A stretch of DNA of 64,000 nucleotides. It comes from Hyposmocoma kahamanoa. Lineage: Eukaryota > Arthropoda > Insecta > Lepidoptera > Cosmopterigidae. The notes under the pieces are model-generated. The model had not been told where the DNA came from and did not search any database. It worked only from the letters and a program-made list of their open reading frames with translations. Both the position numbers and the translations under genes were made by a program. The stretch is from NCBI RefSeq assembly GCF_003589595.1, contig NW_020654289.1:3441964-3505963 (forward strand), read 5' to 3'. Shown piece by piece: positions 20,850 through 33,114 of the stretch (the first letter of the stretch is position 1; each line of letters begins with the position of its first letter).

Positions 20850-21105
20850 TCCACTCTGACAAACCTCATTAATTTCCTCCTCGCATCAGTCCCTTCACAC
20901 AAGCCCTATTATTCTTGATCTTTTTAATCTGGCCTTTTTATAGACATCCTTGATCTGATCGAGATATGTACGTCGAGGTCCACGTCTCCCCAACGCTATG
21001 TAAGATTGTGCCGTTAATCTACTAACATCCATCTTCCTACATGACCAAACCATCGAACCATTCCCTTTTCTATTCTGGTCCCTACATAATCTTTCACTCT
21101 ATATA
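20850..21105 (-). pseudogene. LINE RT C-terminal remnant (GRRGPRRTYLDQI type)
   Basis: Reverse strand reads RIEKGMVRWFGHVGRW, then in a second phase SRLTAQSYIALGRRGPRRTY and LDQIKDVYKKARLKRSR, then in a third phase EGTDARRKLMRFVRVE. The WFGHVGR...GRRGPRRTYLDQI block is the C-terminal segment that follows the thumb region in RTE-like and related LINE polymerases. Two frameshifts and a stop within 250 bp mark it as decayed. Confidence 0.75.
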
Positions 21106-21407
21106 ATTTTACATGTTTTTATCAAGCTTTCAAGCAATGCAATTTCGTATTGCAGTCTTATGCTACTAATAGATTGACTACACGTTTGCACTTAATGCAT
21201 GAAGTCGTCATCAACTTCATGTAGTGGAGGTCTCGGATAACGACTTTACGCATTAACTGCATGCATCAATTTGAAAAAATATAGATTTCAAACGTTTTAC
21301 TAAACTTTATTTTAAAGTCATATTTTATTAAGACTGGCGACTATAAGACCCTTGAAGGTTTTTGAGTCATAAATTGTGTTTTTCATCTCCTGTATATAAT
21401 GTGATAT
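21106..21407. other. non-coding stretch
   Basis: Nothing recognised. Confidence 0.45.
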
Positions 21408-21693
21408 CATTGAGTTACAAAAAAATGGACGACGGGTCTAATACAAAAACCACGAAAAAAATGTCCCAAAGCAACCTATTTAAACGTAGCGACATGTAAA
21501 GGAATATGAAAAAGCTAAAACGTTGAATTTAAATGGTAATGTCATCGCAGTACTGTCTAATTTTGCTTGCTTCGCTGTCAGTTGAACAAACGAAGACTAA
21601 AGCGTGAATGACGCTCTGTATACGATTTTAACGCCCTATAAGTTCGGACACTTTTTAGCGCGGACCCGACGTCCATATAATTGTAAGTCAATG
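21408..21693 (+). mobile_element. hAT-M MITE copy 1
   Basis: 286 bp. Ends CATTGAGTTAC and GTAAGTCAATG; flanks TGTGATAT (21400-21407) and TGTGTTAT (21694-21701) match 7 of 8. Confidence 0.9.
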
Positions 21694-21779
21694 TGTGTTA
21701 TTATAAAATCACTGAGCAATAATCAGTTTGAAGACGTTTATTAGGGTATTACTCGATAATACACTCACAGGCAATACAG

Positions 21780-21852
21780 GTGCTGGTGAAATTATACGCA
21801 CATGGGACTTGAGCACGACTTGTTCGTCCCGTCGCTTGATATTATAAATAAA
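21780..21852 (+). repeat. Rep-A, internally deleted
   Basis: GTGCTGGTGAAATTATACGC joined directly to CACGACTTGTTCGTCCCGTC and the tail. Confidence 0.8.
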
Positions 21853-23169
21853 AGATACCAAGTTAAAATGCTCTTTTTCTTTTTTTTATAAGCAGGAACA
21901 ACTGAGGTAAATATTAAACATGTCGTATTGTAATTGTAATAGATCTGTAAATTAGACTGACGTTCAATACCAATTTATAGAGCAGATAACCTTAAAGCTG
22001 ACAGGGTCTGTCGACAGTAAGCGCGTCAATATCTGTGCAACTCTTTACGTATCTCTGTTCTATTGTTTCTGGGGTATTGCTTCTGATCGCTGGGTGATAT
22101 TCATATCCTTGAAGAAGGGCTCCTGAACTCCCTGTACTTACGAGCCTTGAGCTGTAAAGTTTAATAATAAGGTAATATCTTGTTAAGACAGGATTTTGGG
22201 ATACTATAAGCCAGATTAAAGGGATTTGCGACCCAAATTGTTGCTACTATAGATAATGTGACGCGATTCTGTGAAGCGACTTCGTACAAATCAGTTTGTA
22301 GCTATTTATTGGACCGTTACTAGAAAATACACTTACGTATACTCTTATGAACTTATAAATAACATTATTATTCAAAGAAGGATGGCGACATCCTGTGTAT
22401 TATGTGACACAGTATTTTTAACGAATTTCATTAAAGAGACCTATCCATAATTGTGATTCATTATCAAAGCATCAAAAAAGATAATTGAGTACAGCCTATA
22501 GAAGCTGGGTTTATAAAGTTGGTGTAGGTTATGTTTATATAATGTCCTGTAATTCGCTTCAGATGTTTGTTCGTAGTAACAGAAAACAAGTAGTTTCAGT
22601 TTGTTCCCAAAACTAATAAACAACTTGCTGAATATTCCTAAATCTGTCACATTTAATATAACGTTAATATGTTCTGCCACAAATGGTCACACTGTTCTCA
22701 ATTTCAAAGTAACATTGACATTGGCAAGACGCCTCTTGTCAAAACGTTCCTTTACTAACTTTCTTATCTCTCATTTAAATAATTTCTAAACATTTTTGTC
22801 ACATTGTGTTTTATTTTTTACTTTATATCATTACTGTTATATGTAATGCTTAAAACGAAACGTACCTACGGACAATGGCACATCAGACTACCATTTTTGT
22901 TCGAAAATCGCCTCTACTGCTACGTAACAAGATACGTCAATGTGTAGCTTAATATACTGGCATACTTGCGTCGTGTTCTTGCATCTATTCCAAAATACAT
23001 TATTTTACAATTTCTTTATTCCCGACTTCTAAAAATATGGAAAAATATATTAATAAAGAAAAATCATAAACGAAAACGTAACATTATACGAGCAAAGTCC
23101 ATGAACGGCTCTTCGTTGATTTTGGGACAGCTTTCGCCATCCATCTTTTTTGTGAAATAAATACACGTT
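21853..23169. other. AT-rich non-coding stretch
   Basis: No coding signal. Short frames at 22441-22789 lie on both strands over the same sequence and show no domain. Confidence 0.45.
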
Positions 23170-23262
23170 TTTATATACAAAGATGGAACAGATAGAAAAA
23201 CTTTTTCGATCCGATGGGACTTGAACCTATGACTGCCATGATGATTATCTTACTGCAATGAT
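23170..23262 (-). repeat. tRNA-like SINE fragment
   Basis: Reverse strand TAGGTTCAAGTCCCATCGG (B-box like) followed by GATCGAAAAAGTTTTTC; probably a decayed SINE-D head. Confidence 0.5.
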
Positions 23263-23711
23263 CTTTGGTTGATTAATAATCATAATAAATAGCATTGTTT
23301 TAATAACACAAATGTGCGTAACTTTGAAACTAAAGTCATAAGCACATACCGCCCTATGGATTCAAACAGTGGATTCAAAAATCGGACTTTCATCTGCCTT
23401 GTTTAACATTTACTATAAAATAGTAAAAGATATTCGTCATATTATTTTTCTATTTCTAATATCGCAGTCTAGAAATATAAGCATTACTAGCTGAATCTGA
23501 CATCACGGGTAATTCATCATGCGCTAGGTAGTAAGGCTATTAATTAAAATGGCGTATTGGACAACGAATAATTAATTATCTGTGTATTACATATTATAAT
23601 AATATGTACACATACAGGCCGCCCCACGGGACACAGAATGTACTTCAAATATTGTAGATAGGATATTTGTTGTGGAAAAATTATATTATTTTTAAAAGTA
23701 AGTCATCACAC
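23263..23711. other. AT-rich non-coding stretch
   Basis: Nothing recognised. Confidence 0.45.
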
Positions 23712-23997
23712 CATTGACTTACAAATAAATGGACGACGGGTCTAATACAAAAACCACGAAAAAAATGTCCCAAGTCAACCTATTTAAACGTAGTGACATG
23801 TCAAGGAATATGAAAAAGCTAAAACGTTGAATTTAAATTGTAATGTCATCGCAGTACTGTCTAATTTTGCTTGCTTCGCTGTCAGTCGAACAAACGAAGA
23901 CTAGAGCGTGAATGACGCTCTGTATACGATTTTAACGCCCTATAAGTTCGGACACTTTTTAGCGCGGACCCGACGTCCATATAATTGTAAGTCAGTG
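23712..23997 (+). mobile_element. hAT-M MITE copy 2
   Basis: 286 bp, same orientation as copy 1. Perfect 8-bp target duplication CATCACAC at 23704-23711 and 23998-24005. Right terminus GTAAGTCAGTG carries one change. Confidence 0.95.
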
Positions 23998-24123
23998 CAT
24001 CACACCGACCAAAGAAAAAAACAGTATGTATGTATTTTTATGATGCCGATAAAAAGGGTCAATTAAAAGATTAATTTAAAGTATCTTAATTTGAAGGGAT
24101 ACCGTTTAATTACACCACTATGC

Positions 24124-24339
24124 TTAGTAGCAGTAGAGCTCCTTGTGAAAGATTTCATCCAGTGAAGTACTGCCACCTTACCTATTTCTGCCACCAAGCA
24201 GTAATGTGAGCATTACTGCGTTTCAGTTTTGAATGGTGCTAGTGAAATTACAGGTACAAATTGTTAACTTATGTTTGACGGTGATCTCAGGGCACAGAGG
24301 AACGCACTTATTATCCTGTCACTTATTATCATAAAAAAA
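24124..24339 (+). repeat. Rep-A
   Basis: Complete 5' end; the segment around GATCTTTGCGATTTAAAGC is deleted; tail CTTATTATCATAAAAAAA. Confidence 0.85.
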
Positions 24340-24343
24340 CCAA

Positions 24344-24412
24344 TTAAGAAAGTTAATTTACCAAATTGGTTCAAATTGAACCTGAGACCGAGCCACTGAG
24401 GTCATCAAGAAT
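24344..24412 (-). repeat. SINE-C fragment
   Basis: Reverse strand GATGACCTCAGTGGCTCGGT, CTCAGGTTCAATTTGAACC and AATTTGGTAAATTAACTTTC. Confidence 0.5.
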
Positions 24413-26269
24413 GTTTTAAAGGATATCATACTACAGAAAAAATGTTCATGGTCGGAACATTTGACGACGAAATATATTTTGAAAACCAGTTTTAAACAAA
24501 ATCACTTAAATAGTTCTCATCTTTGAAATAATTAATAACAGCCATCATGTGTGCTTCGGTATTGCAAAAAGACTAAAAAAATATCAGCATAAAAAGTAGA
24601 ATAACCTTTCACAGGCACGCAATTAATCTGTTTTGGTTTTGTGTATTATTTTATGAGCTTAATGACGAGAATACTACCTCAATATTATCTGCCTAACTGG
24701 CTCATTGACTATCTCGTCTGTCCATGGTACTGTAATACTGATACTCTTTGACAAAAATTCTACAGCAAAACAAACACCATCACTATTGATAGTGTTTTGT
24801 TTGGGACATACCTATACGTAGTTTCTATGAATGGTCTTGTTTATAGATTGAGTCTTTGTACACTAAGCGTTTATTACTCTTAGTGCAACTTTGGCGTCTG
24901 TCCATTAATTTATTTAACATTTAAGGTTATTATCATCAGAGACAAGCGTAGCAGTAATTTTAAGGAAGTAACAATACACATATAGAATAAACAATACTGT
25001 GCAATCCAGAAATATTTAAGTAAATATTTTTATTCACAATTACATAACTTCTGAATTCACATTCGAAACTCAAAAATTTGAAAAGCGTCAGGAATTCTGT
25101 TATGAAATTAAAGTAACGGTTCTGAAATTGAATGGAATGAATAGTTTTTAAAATTTAAATTGCATTCGATGGAGTTGTGTGCCAGGTTCGATTTGATTAA
25201 TGCGGGAGGCGTTGCGAAGTGAATTTCACGATTTAAAGCTCTTTGCTTGGAATTTAAAATGATTTTCACATATGTAATACAATAAAAAATAATTTGTAAC
25301 TTATTTTATTTACAGTTTAATCATCGTTTACCTTATTATACGTCCCACTATTAGTATGTTTTCTCTAATGAGAGGGTTTATGCCATAACACTGACTCACG
25401 CGGGTTGGAAACTTCCAAGTTTTTTAACTGTAAAAGTGATGTAAGAAAATGTAAAATAAATCCCTCGATAGTTTCCTGTCAAACCTGTAAAGGTAGTCTT
25501 ACAAAGAGGTGCATCCATTAACTGCGATGAATAACATGTGGAGGACATGGGGCGTTGATTGATTGACCGATAGGGGTGCGCATAGAGGATTGCCTTGATT
25601 GAACACTGCAGAAAAAAGTTGTACTCCAAACTTTTATATAACAATTTTAAAATTGGATCGCGTACTGGCCAGCGCGAATAACTGAAAATTTATTTTAAAA
25701 CGCTTTGAGCGTTCAAAAAAAGTAAACCGTTCCACATTCAAAAGCCCCCGCAATAATTATCTGGTTTCTTTGACTAAGCGAGGACACAGATTAAAGTGAC
25801 CTTTCGTTTTTCGTATTCGAAATTTAAAAGTGATTTATGTTACTGGGACAGATCTTTATCGGCGGTAGTTAAGTGAGTTTGGAATTTGCGAGAGATCTTT
25901 CGAAGATAAAAAATCGTTCCATTGTATAGAATTATCTACATTAACCTAATCGCATATATTGGTGAAGTATTAATAGAGTTTGAAAGCAGGGAAGGGCGAG
26001 AAATTTAAACAAATTTACATCTAATATAACTTTCAGTCACACCGCCGTTCTTTTTCAGCAACATTGTCTTAAACTCGTGAAAGTTAATAACGTTGAATAA
26101 ACTAGTTTATAGCGCGAGTTCAGTAAGAAACGCACCTGAGACAAAAGTAAAGTTCGAGCAAAATGCAAACTACCACCTCCGTGCCCGCGGCACAGGTCAT
26201 TGGAGAAAACTATGATTAATATTCCACTACTATGAAAGATACAGGGTAGATATCTATAGTAAAAGATAT
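24413..26269. other. non-coding stretch, no repeat recognised
   Basis: The longest stretch in the window (about 1.86 kb) with no assigned element. Short frames only; an 82-codon reverse frame at 25396-25644 shows no domain. Confidence 0.45.
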
Positions 26270-26584
26270 ATTTAGCAGCTGTAGAACTTCTTGTGAAAGA
26301 GTTCGTCCAGGAAAGTAATATACTTGCTTACTTACCTATTTCTGCCACCAAGCAATAATGTTAGCATTACTGCGTTCCGGTTTTAAAGGGTGCTGGTGAG
26401 ATTACAGGCACATGGGACTTGTCAACTTATGTCTCAGGGTGACGGGCGCAGTGGCAGTGTTCCTCAGATCTTTGCGAGCTCTGAGCGGCACTGCAGCTCT
26501 GAGCGGCACTGCAGCTGTTATGGCGTGTGGCTTACCATCAGGCGCACGACTTGTTCGTCCCGTACCTTGATATTATAAAAAAAG
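26270..26584 (+). repeat. Rep-A, near full length
   Basis: Complete from GCAGCTGTAGAACTTCTTGT to TTGATATTATAAAAAAAG. An 18-bp unit GCTCTGAGCGGCACTGCA is exactly tandemly duplicated at 26478-26513. Confidence 0.9.
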
Positions 26585-26600
26585 TAATAATATTAATATA

Positions 26601-26666
26601 TAACAGCGCCTAATTTTTAACGCGACCTAAAAGATATTTAGGTCGCGTTCAAATTAGGTGCTGTTA
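26601..26666. repeat. 30-bp-arm hairpin
   Basis: TAACAGCGCCTAATTTTTAA...CGCGACCTAAA is mirrored by TTTAGGTCGCGTTCAAATTA...GGTGCTGTTA around a short loop. Confidence 0.85.
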
Positions 26667-27034
26667 GAAGCGCTGCAGCCGCGCTGCATTAAATTGTGAA
26701 GTGCGATCAAATTTTCCCATGCCTTTTTTTATACAGTCGATTGAAATAACTGGCGGAAGTGTTATCCCATATCACAGGGAGTTGTTTTAAATTCTCTATA
26801 ATTTCTTCAATTCAATTTTCATTCGTCGTGGTTAATTTGAAAAATTTATTTGTTAATTTTAATTTTATCACCACAACTTTTAATTTTAACACCTCACTAA
26901 CCGTGACTGCGACTGAGGGTTGACCGCAGCGCGACTGTCGCGCGGCCGCTGCGTGGCCGCTGCGTGGTTGCAGCGCTACAATGTCTATTGTATGAAAAGT
27001 GACTAATTTAAACGCGCCCTTGAATTAGAACAAT
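26636..27034. mobile_element. possible foldback/TIR element, head-to-head end
   Basis: GGTCGCGTTCAAATTAG...AGCGCTGCAGCCGCGC at the left has a mirror at the right (GCAGCGCTACAATGTC...CTAATTTAAACGCGCCC). The preceding hairpin carries a second, inverted copy of the same left end. The interior is AT-rich non-coding. Element limits are approximate. Confidence 0.5.
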
Positions 27035-27053
27035 TTTAATTTTTTGAAGTTTA

Positions 27054-27665
27054 TCCGCTCACGCGATGCGCTCATCCTACCGCAAAATGGTGGCTATTTG
27101 GTTTCACAAATTAGAAAAGGATTCAGTTTAAATACAAGTTTTTATAAATAAAAATTATTATTCTGCATTGCTAAATAAATACCCTCCGTACTACAACAAA
27201 AACATCTCAAATAAAATGCAGTAATACACCGCAAATCCTGCACTTAAAAAGCACTATTGACATTTTTGGTGTACTTGGGTAAATATGATAATATTCCGTT
27301 TGAGTGGTTCTAACGTTCACCATGAAATTACTCCTTAAAGTACCTATAGTTTATAAACATTTATATTCAGGGCAAACTTAAAAAACGCTACTTATGATAT
27401 GTTTTCAATAAATAAACACCGAAATCACCAGCCCAAACAATAACACACACGATTGTCGTGACGTATTTTTGAAGTTGTTTATTTTTTTTAAATGACAGAC
27501 CCAGGTATTAAAAACTTTATGGTTTGCCAGAGTAGTTACCGAAATAGCAATTAATATTAGTTCTTTTAGCTGTTATAACTTCGATATCCGATAAATCGGT
27601 ATAAAATCACCACCGGCACCTCTAGGTGTGGTATGCGTCTATGGCTGCATGTATCGCGTGAGCGG
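27054..27665 (+). mobile_element. 612-bp MITE, copy 1
   Basis: TIRs TCCGCTCACGCGATG and CATGTATCGCGTGAGCGG; TTA lies outside each end. It matches 42323-42929 along its whole length in reverse orientation. There is no coding capacity. The duplication is TA or TTA (ambiguous), so Tc1/mariner or PIF/Harbinger type are both possible. Confidence 0.9.
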
Positions 27666-28436
27666 TTAAACAAACATTAGAGAATTTCTATTGAAACCAT
27701 AATAACCTATGTTAAGTTCGGTACGTTCGGAGTTATCGTGTAACATACATACAAAAAAAAACATACAGTCGAACTAAGAATCTCCTCCTTATTTTAAATT
27801 CGGTTAATAAAAATAGCTCTGTATATGCCATATGTTGTGTTTGAGTCGTAAAAGTGTATGTGTCTTGTAATGTGTGTAGTTAGAAAGTAACGTTATAGTC
27901 AAATACGATCTTATTGCCCAAAGATACATAAGGATTAATGTTTTCAAATCGTGACCAGCAGTTTCCCAAAGTTTCCACCTTAACCCGAAGCTTTAAATCC
28001 TCAGATTGTTTCACAAGGGACCTAAGAATATTCCGTGCTAAATTGGGTAACATATACCCAGAGGGAATCTTCTAATTTATGCCAAACCAATTTAAACTTA
28101 CTTACCTCCTATTTGGGGCCTGTAGGTTAGTAAAATTTCGTCAACAGATTTTCGTAAGTTAATTTTATTGTAAAATCTCGATTTAAGGACCCTGTGATTT
28201 TTGCGAAGGAGAATATTCTTGACATTTTCTTTCAAGAAATTTGTCACGTTGAGTGAATTAATTTGTTTTTGAAAGATTTTACATGAAAGATGAAAAATAA
28301 ATGTCAAAGGTTAAGTTGTTAAATGTTTAGTATACATTAGACAATCTGAGTAGCCCCGTAATTAGCATAAATGGTCGCTTGACTCTCGGTTCAATAACTT
28401 TTTTCAATCCGAAGACATTACCTATTCTAAATTCAA
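27666..28436. other. non-coding stretch
   Basis: AT-rich; 69-codon reverse frame (28098-28307) without a domain. Confidence 0.45.
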
Positions 28437-28555
28437 AGTGACGGGTCGTGTGTCTGATGGTCAACGACACCCATATCAATAACTGCCACTGCGCCCGTTA
28501 GCATGAGACATAAGTTGACAAGTCCCATGTGCTTGTAACAAGGAGCTCTACTGTT
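28437..28555 (-). repeat. Rep-A, internally deleted
   Basis: Reverse strand carries AGTAGAGCTCCTTGTTACAA joined to GCACATGGGACTTGTCAAC and the GACACACGACCCGTCACTTT end. Confidence 0.75.
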
Positions 28556-28644
28556 ACAACAATTGAATACTATGCTATTACTATAACATACTAGTATATT
28601 TTATTATGCCCTCTGTCAATCCCTAGTTACATACTGCATTTCTG

Positions 28645-29135
28645 TCTGAGGTGGAGCTGCAAAAACTCATATGCTACAGGTGGAAAGAGCCCAGCGCTCT
28701 GTACTAAAAACTATGCTCAAAAAGCCCCGACGTTACCCAATCTCAGATCTGTATAGGGAAGCTAACGTTCTTAGTGTGCGCGGTCTCTTCGTTCTCAAAA
28801 CTGCATTGAATACTCACAGAAGCGTGTTTCGGTCAGCTGACTATAGTGCTTTGGTTACCAGACGCATATTTCGTATCCCACTCCCTATTATACGCAGTTC
28901 TTTTGCCAAACGCTTCCAACCGTACATATCTGCATATGTGTACAACAACGTCCTCAAATCGTGTGACATTAAATTGAGCTCAGCTTTCGAAGTTAAACGG
29001 CTACTACAGAACTGGTTGCTTAGTTTAACCTACGATTTTGTTGAGGACCCCGCGATACCGCGGTAAACATAAAATTGAACCTATCAATCTGTGAAATCAA
29101 TGTTATTATTATTATGCTGAACAACCTAATTGCTT
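28645..29135 (+). pseudogene. non-LTR retrotransposon RT, C-terminal piece, open frame
   Basis: An uninterrupted frame (ATG at 28671, open upstream to AAKTH) encodes VERAQRSVLKTMLKKPRRYP, then SDLYREANVLSVRGLFVLKT, and ends VEDPAIPR followed by TAA at 29064-29066. L(Q)..Q...L....KPR.YP...LY.E..VLSVR.L is the C-terminal block after the thumb domain in jockey/CR1-type LINEs. The frame is intact but only about 140 codons, so the polymerase domain is missing and this is a 5'-truncated insertion. A short 3' UTR with a TTATTATTATTA tail follows. It starts after a Rep-A piece. Its intactness suggests a young insertion. Confidence 0.75.
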
Positions 29136-29228
29136 TAAACCATGTTTACAAACTGTAGGTACAGTCGATATCCTAAGCTACTTGTGAGCCGACCTTTTGG
29201 TTCTGATAGACTTCTTACGCATTCAATA

Positions 29229-29330
29229 GAAAAGACTCGGACCACAAATTGGTCTTTCAAGGAATCGAGGCCGGAACTTCATCCACTGCTCACAGTGCTT
29301 ACCGCTTGGCCACTGAGGTCATCAAAATAT
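29229..29330 (-). repeat. SINE-C fragment
   Basis: Reverse strand TGACCTCAGTGGCCAAGCGG (A-box like), GAAGTTCCGGCCTCGATTCC and GACCAATTTGTGGTCC. Confidence 0.55.
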
Positions 29331-29892
29331 ATTTCCTATCCCAGCAGAAGACATACAATATTCAATACAATAGTAATGTAACTTCTCAAATAGCACATGA
29401 AGTGCCAAATACGAATAAGGATATATAACGGTACCAATGGATAAATATATAGGTAAGCTTATTATTTTAGTAACAGTTATAACCAGAGTTAGGCAGTGGG
29501 TTAAACCCACTCAACCTGCACGGGTCTGCACTAAGGACAGGGTTAAGTTTCACGCTGCCAGTGTAATAAAATACCGTTATTTTTTGAGGTGAAAAAAAAA
29601 ACAATGAAAAAACACGAAAAAGTCGTTTTTTTTTCTGGAGTAGGATTTTGTCTAAAAGTATAAAAATAAAAATATGACGGGCGCATATCATATTTTTTCA
29701 GATTTAATTTGTTAATGTTATTTTTCATACAGAAATTGCACAAAATAAATGGACCACACTCAATACACATACGTAAGTATATGTATCTAATTCTCGGTGA
29801 ATAAATATTTTTATTTTGATAATATACAGGTAAGGTTAGAAACACAACAAATCTAGAATTCTAATTCTCTAAACATTGTTTGATTAATAATA
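29331..29892. other. AT-rich non-coding stretch
   Basis: F/Y/K-rich frames up to 100 codons on the reverse strand are compositional; no domain. Confidence 0.45.
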
Positions 29893-30020
29893 ATCTCAAC
29901 ATAGCCCCGCACTAGGGAAACCGCACTGTCGCGGGTGTAATGGACACACATATAGACAACCACAAATTACACCCAAACTCACGAGAGAAATAAATGTAGG
30001 CCATACAAATAAGCAGGCAG
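29893..30020 (-). repeat. SINE-B, head deleted
   Basis: Body from TTTGTATGGCCTACATTTAT to CTAGTGCGGGGCTATGTTGA; head reduced to CTGCCTGCTTA. Confidence 0.75.
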
Positions 30021-31774
30021 TTAAAATTGATTGATTCAACTTGGATGTTTTTAATTTAATAAAAATAAAAGAAGAACATTTTATCTAGTTTATATTTTCA
30101 TTAACATGTTTATTGTTAAGGAGTAAACGGTATTACAGAAAGGAAAATAGTGTTAACACGTTTATGTAGTTCACATGAAAATTGAAACAAAAGAACAATA
30201 AAGTACATAGTTCGGAATTTAAATTGTTTTAAATGATGAATCTAATAGTTACTAGACGTGAAAAGTTGTATTCGTGTACTTACGTAAATCAGAACGGTTG
30301 CTACTATGTTCGATTTTTTGTAATATACCTTTTTAGTTTAGTTTCTAATTAACAAAATGGAGCAAGTCGACTCTCACGACAAGAAGGATGGACGCATGAT
30401 GCGGTGAATGGATGAGCTGTGTGTAATTAAACTTCGTATAATTTATCAGTGGCTGCGTCCGCTGTAAAGTTTTAGCTGCAAATTTCCGTATTTTCCTGTT
30501 ACACTCTTTTTACCACCTTTTTCCAGCTACGTTTTAACTTGAAATTCAATTTCCTCGCTTGACATTTTTAATGCATCCGTTCAAGGTATCTTTATTTGGA
30601 CTTATAGAGATATAAACAGCATTAAAATATTGCAAGAGCAGTGCGCATCTCTATAGTGTTCCAACTGCCCTATCAAATACAACTGTAATAAAACAATGAT
30701 TGGTACGCTTGATGCTTTTAAAATATTTAAACGGTATCATTCAAATCTATCAAAATATAGAGTGCTAATAAATTAAGTACGGAAAATTATCGAGTCAATT
30801 ACTTTTATCTTCATAATCATTTTAAAGTTAACTTACCGGAACAAGTCCAAATTGGTTTATCAAAAAAAACAGGCTTATTACTAATTACTACTTAGGGATT
30901 AAAATCTCTTCCATTTTATATTCTTAAAACCTTTGAACTATCACTGGTCACTTCACTATTAAAATGAAAAAATATATATAATGTCACGGTATTTCAAAGT
31001 GTTTTAATTTTAGAATTATAAATTTGTTGTTTTGGCCGGGAAATTAAGGTTTTAAAATTGAGGCTTCTGATGCAAACTGTCGAAACTCTTTTTTTATTGC
31101 TGTAACGCCATGGTGCACACTGTTAGTGGTGTTATTGGTGTATACTGTTGTTAGTGCAATGAATATATAAATAAATAATAACTAAGCTATGAAATACGTT
31201 CAAAAGGACGGTATAAAAGAACGAACGCTTCTTATTACTTCTACCTAATAAAATTAACATTACACACACGTAAAAAAGTAGTTAAATTGTATTTAAGATA
31301 CTTTTAACTTTCCCTAATTTTCTTAAGAATATGGCAGGATGCAACATGAAAGTCGCTTAATTAAAGTGGTTAATTAATCAAACAGTTTGTCTGTTACTAC
31401 GCTACTTTAGCTTAAAATTGTTCCACTCTAACTCAGACAAGGATTAATCTACTGAAAAGAAATATGAAAACGCTGATAAATAATTTGATACAACAAAAAA
31501 AGTAAAACTAAAATGAGATCAAGTGACGGGACCAAGTGCAGGACCTGAATGTAACAGTCTAGTCTAATCACAATTAATTTACATAAGTTTTTCGAGAAAT
31601 GTAAGAAAACAATTACTAAACACTAAATAGTACTTAGTGATTAAAACCTCTTCTATTGTTTTTATTCCAATTTTTTAAAACATGTGCGCATTAGACATTT
31701 ATCTCAACTAATGGAAAGTGACGATGAGATCGACGACGTAGCATGCATACCTAGATAATGCCTATTCATTCTCG
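30021..31774. other. non-coding stretch, no repeat recognised
   Basis: About 1.75 kb of AT-rich sequence with no frame above 60 codons and no assigned repeat. Confidence 0.5.
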
Positions 31775-32170
31775 CTCTGCAGGCAGGGAGTTCCACTCCT
31801 TAGCCATTCGCCGTGTAAATGTGGAAATGAGACGCTTTGTGAGAATCGTTGGTATATCCACAACATGCCCTACGTCTAGTTCCCCGATCATGGAAAGAGG
31901 AAAGCGGAATTAAATCATGCGATTCCGTCGCACATTTTCCGTGATATATCCTGTAGAATACCGATAACCTGGCAACTTTACGGCGGTATTTAAGGGGTCT
32001 GTGGCCTGTATTAAATCCGAGTCACCTGTAAGCCTCTTGCCACGCTTTTTAACAGAATCCAAGGTAAACGCTGGTATTCAGCAGAACCATCCCATAAGGG
32101 TGGCAGCAGTACTCCATACGCGACCGGACGTCTTATGCTTGGTACTGTAACTGGGACGTAGCTTGGGATG
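31775..32170 (-). pseudogene. LINE-G C-terminal remnant
   Basis: Reverse strand phases give LDSVKKRGKRLTGDSDLIQA, then FPLSMIGELDVGHVVDIPTI, LTKRLISTFTRRMAKEWNSL and PAE. The LDS..RR..R and KEWNSLP blocks form the 3' tail of a LINE also represented at 57.6, 59.7 and 60.7-61.4 kb. Frameshifts break the frame. Confidence 0.75.
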
Positions 32171-32800
32171 CGTAGCGAGAGGTACTTTTATGAATATAAA
32201 CTGGAATAATCTTCAAAACTTGGTTTATTGTACTTTTTTGACATGCTTATAGTGTTGGGTTACATTTCGATCTCTGTCAAGATGCTCCATTCTTTTCTCA
32301 CTTCATTTTCAAAAACATTCTAATTACAAAACTATTCATTCAGCCAGCGTTTCTACTCATAGAGTAGAGCCTAGACTACAGTACTATATTATATCTTCTG
32401 AAACGTTTTAACAACCAGTGGCTATTTCACTATTAAAATGAAAAGTTTATCAATTTCGCTTTTCTTTCTAAATACATTGAATCATTATATTTAATCAGAA
32501 TATGTGTAGTTCCTTGGAGTTTAGGCACATATATTTTGTTTATTCTTACTCTGGCAATTAGTTACAGTTAGTAGTTTCTTAGTAATGGAACTAAAAACTA
32601 GCTAGAACACTGTGATCAATTTATATTTCGCCTGCAGCTACATTACGAAGTCGTCTATAAGAACATTATGAGGATCAACGTAAGAAGAGTCTTGCTTCAG
32701 GAACCAATATTATGTACGTGAATAATCAAATTTAACGGTTAATTAATAATAGTTAATCTGCTTTTCTTAATTTAGTTAAGTTAATTTTGTTTTTTTTTTG
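32171..32800. other. AT-rich non-coding stretch
   Basis: Nothing recognised. Confidence 0.45.
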
Positions 32801-32950
32801 GGCGAGAAACGCCCAAGGGGAAGACCACAGATGCGTAGGTACGACGATATCAAAGGACTGGTGGGAACAAAGTGGTTAGAACGTGTTCAAGACCGGGAAA
32901 GATGGCATAAATTGAATGAGGCCTACTCCTTAGAGGTTGAGAGCGGCTAG
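32801..32950 (+). pseudogene. LINE RT C-terminal end (GRPQMRRYDDIK type)
   Basis: A 49-codon frame with no start codon reads GEKRPRGRPQMRRYDDIKGL, then KWLERVQDREKW-like residues (W at 892 region is followed by HKLNEAY) and ends in TAG. K.PRGRP..RW.DDI....G..W...AQDR..W..L.EAY is the conserved extreme C-terminus of RTE/jockey-like LINE polymerases. It is preceded by a T-run and followed by AGAAGAAGAAATC, so it is a short 5'-truncated insertion. The frame itself has no internal stop. Confidence 0.7.
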
Positions 32951-32984
32951 AGAAGAAGAAATCTGTTTTTCATTCAATATATCG

Positions 32985-33085
32985 GAGACTTCCTACAAAA
33001 TCTTTTCAATTTCGTCCCACTCTCACTATTCCTCATTTGGTTGACTAAAAAACACTCTATCCTGATGGATTATAAGCCGAGAAGG
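32985..33085 (+). repeat. possible LINE-G tail fragment
   Basis: TCCCACTCTCACTATTCCTC and TTGGTTGACTAAAAAACACT resemble 59700-59745. Short and uncertain. Confidence 0.4.
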
Positions 33086-33114
33086 AACCTGGATTGCTTT
33101 TGTAAAAAGAGATT

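Noticed and set aside
29543..29845. 100-codon reverse frame rich in F, Y, K
   Set aside because: Composition follows the AT-rich DNA; no motif.
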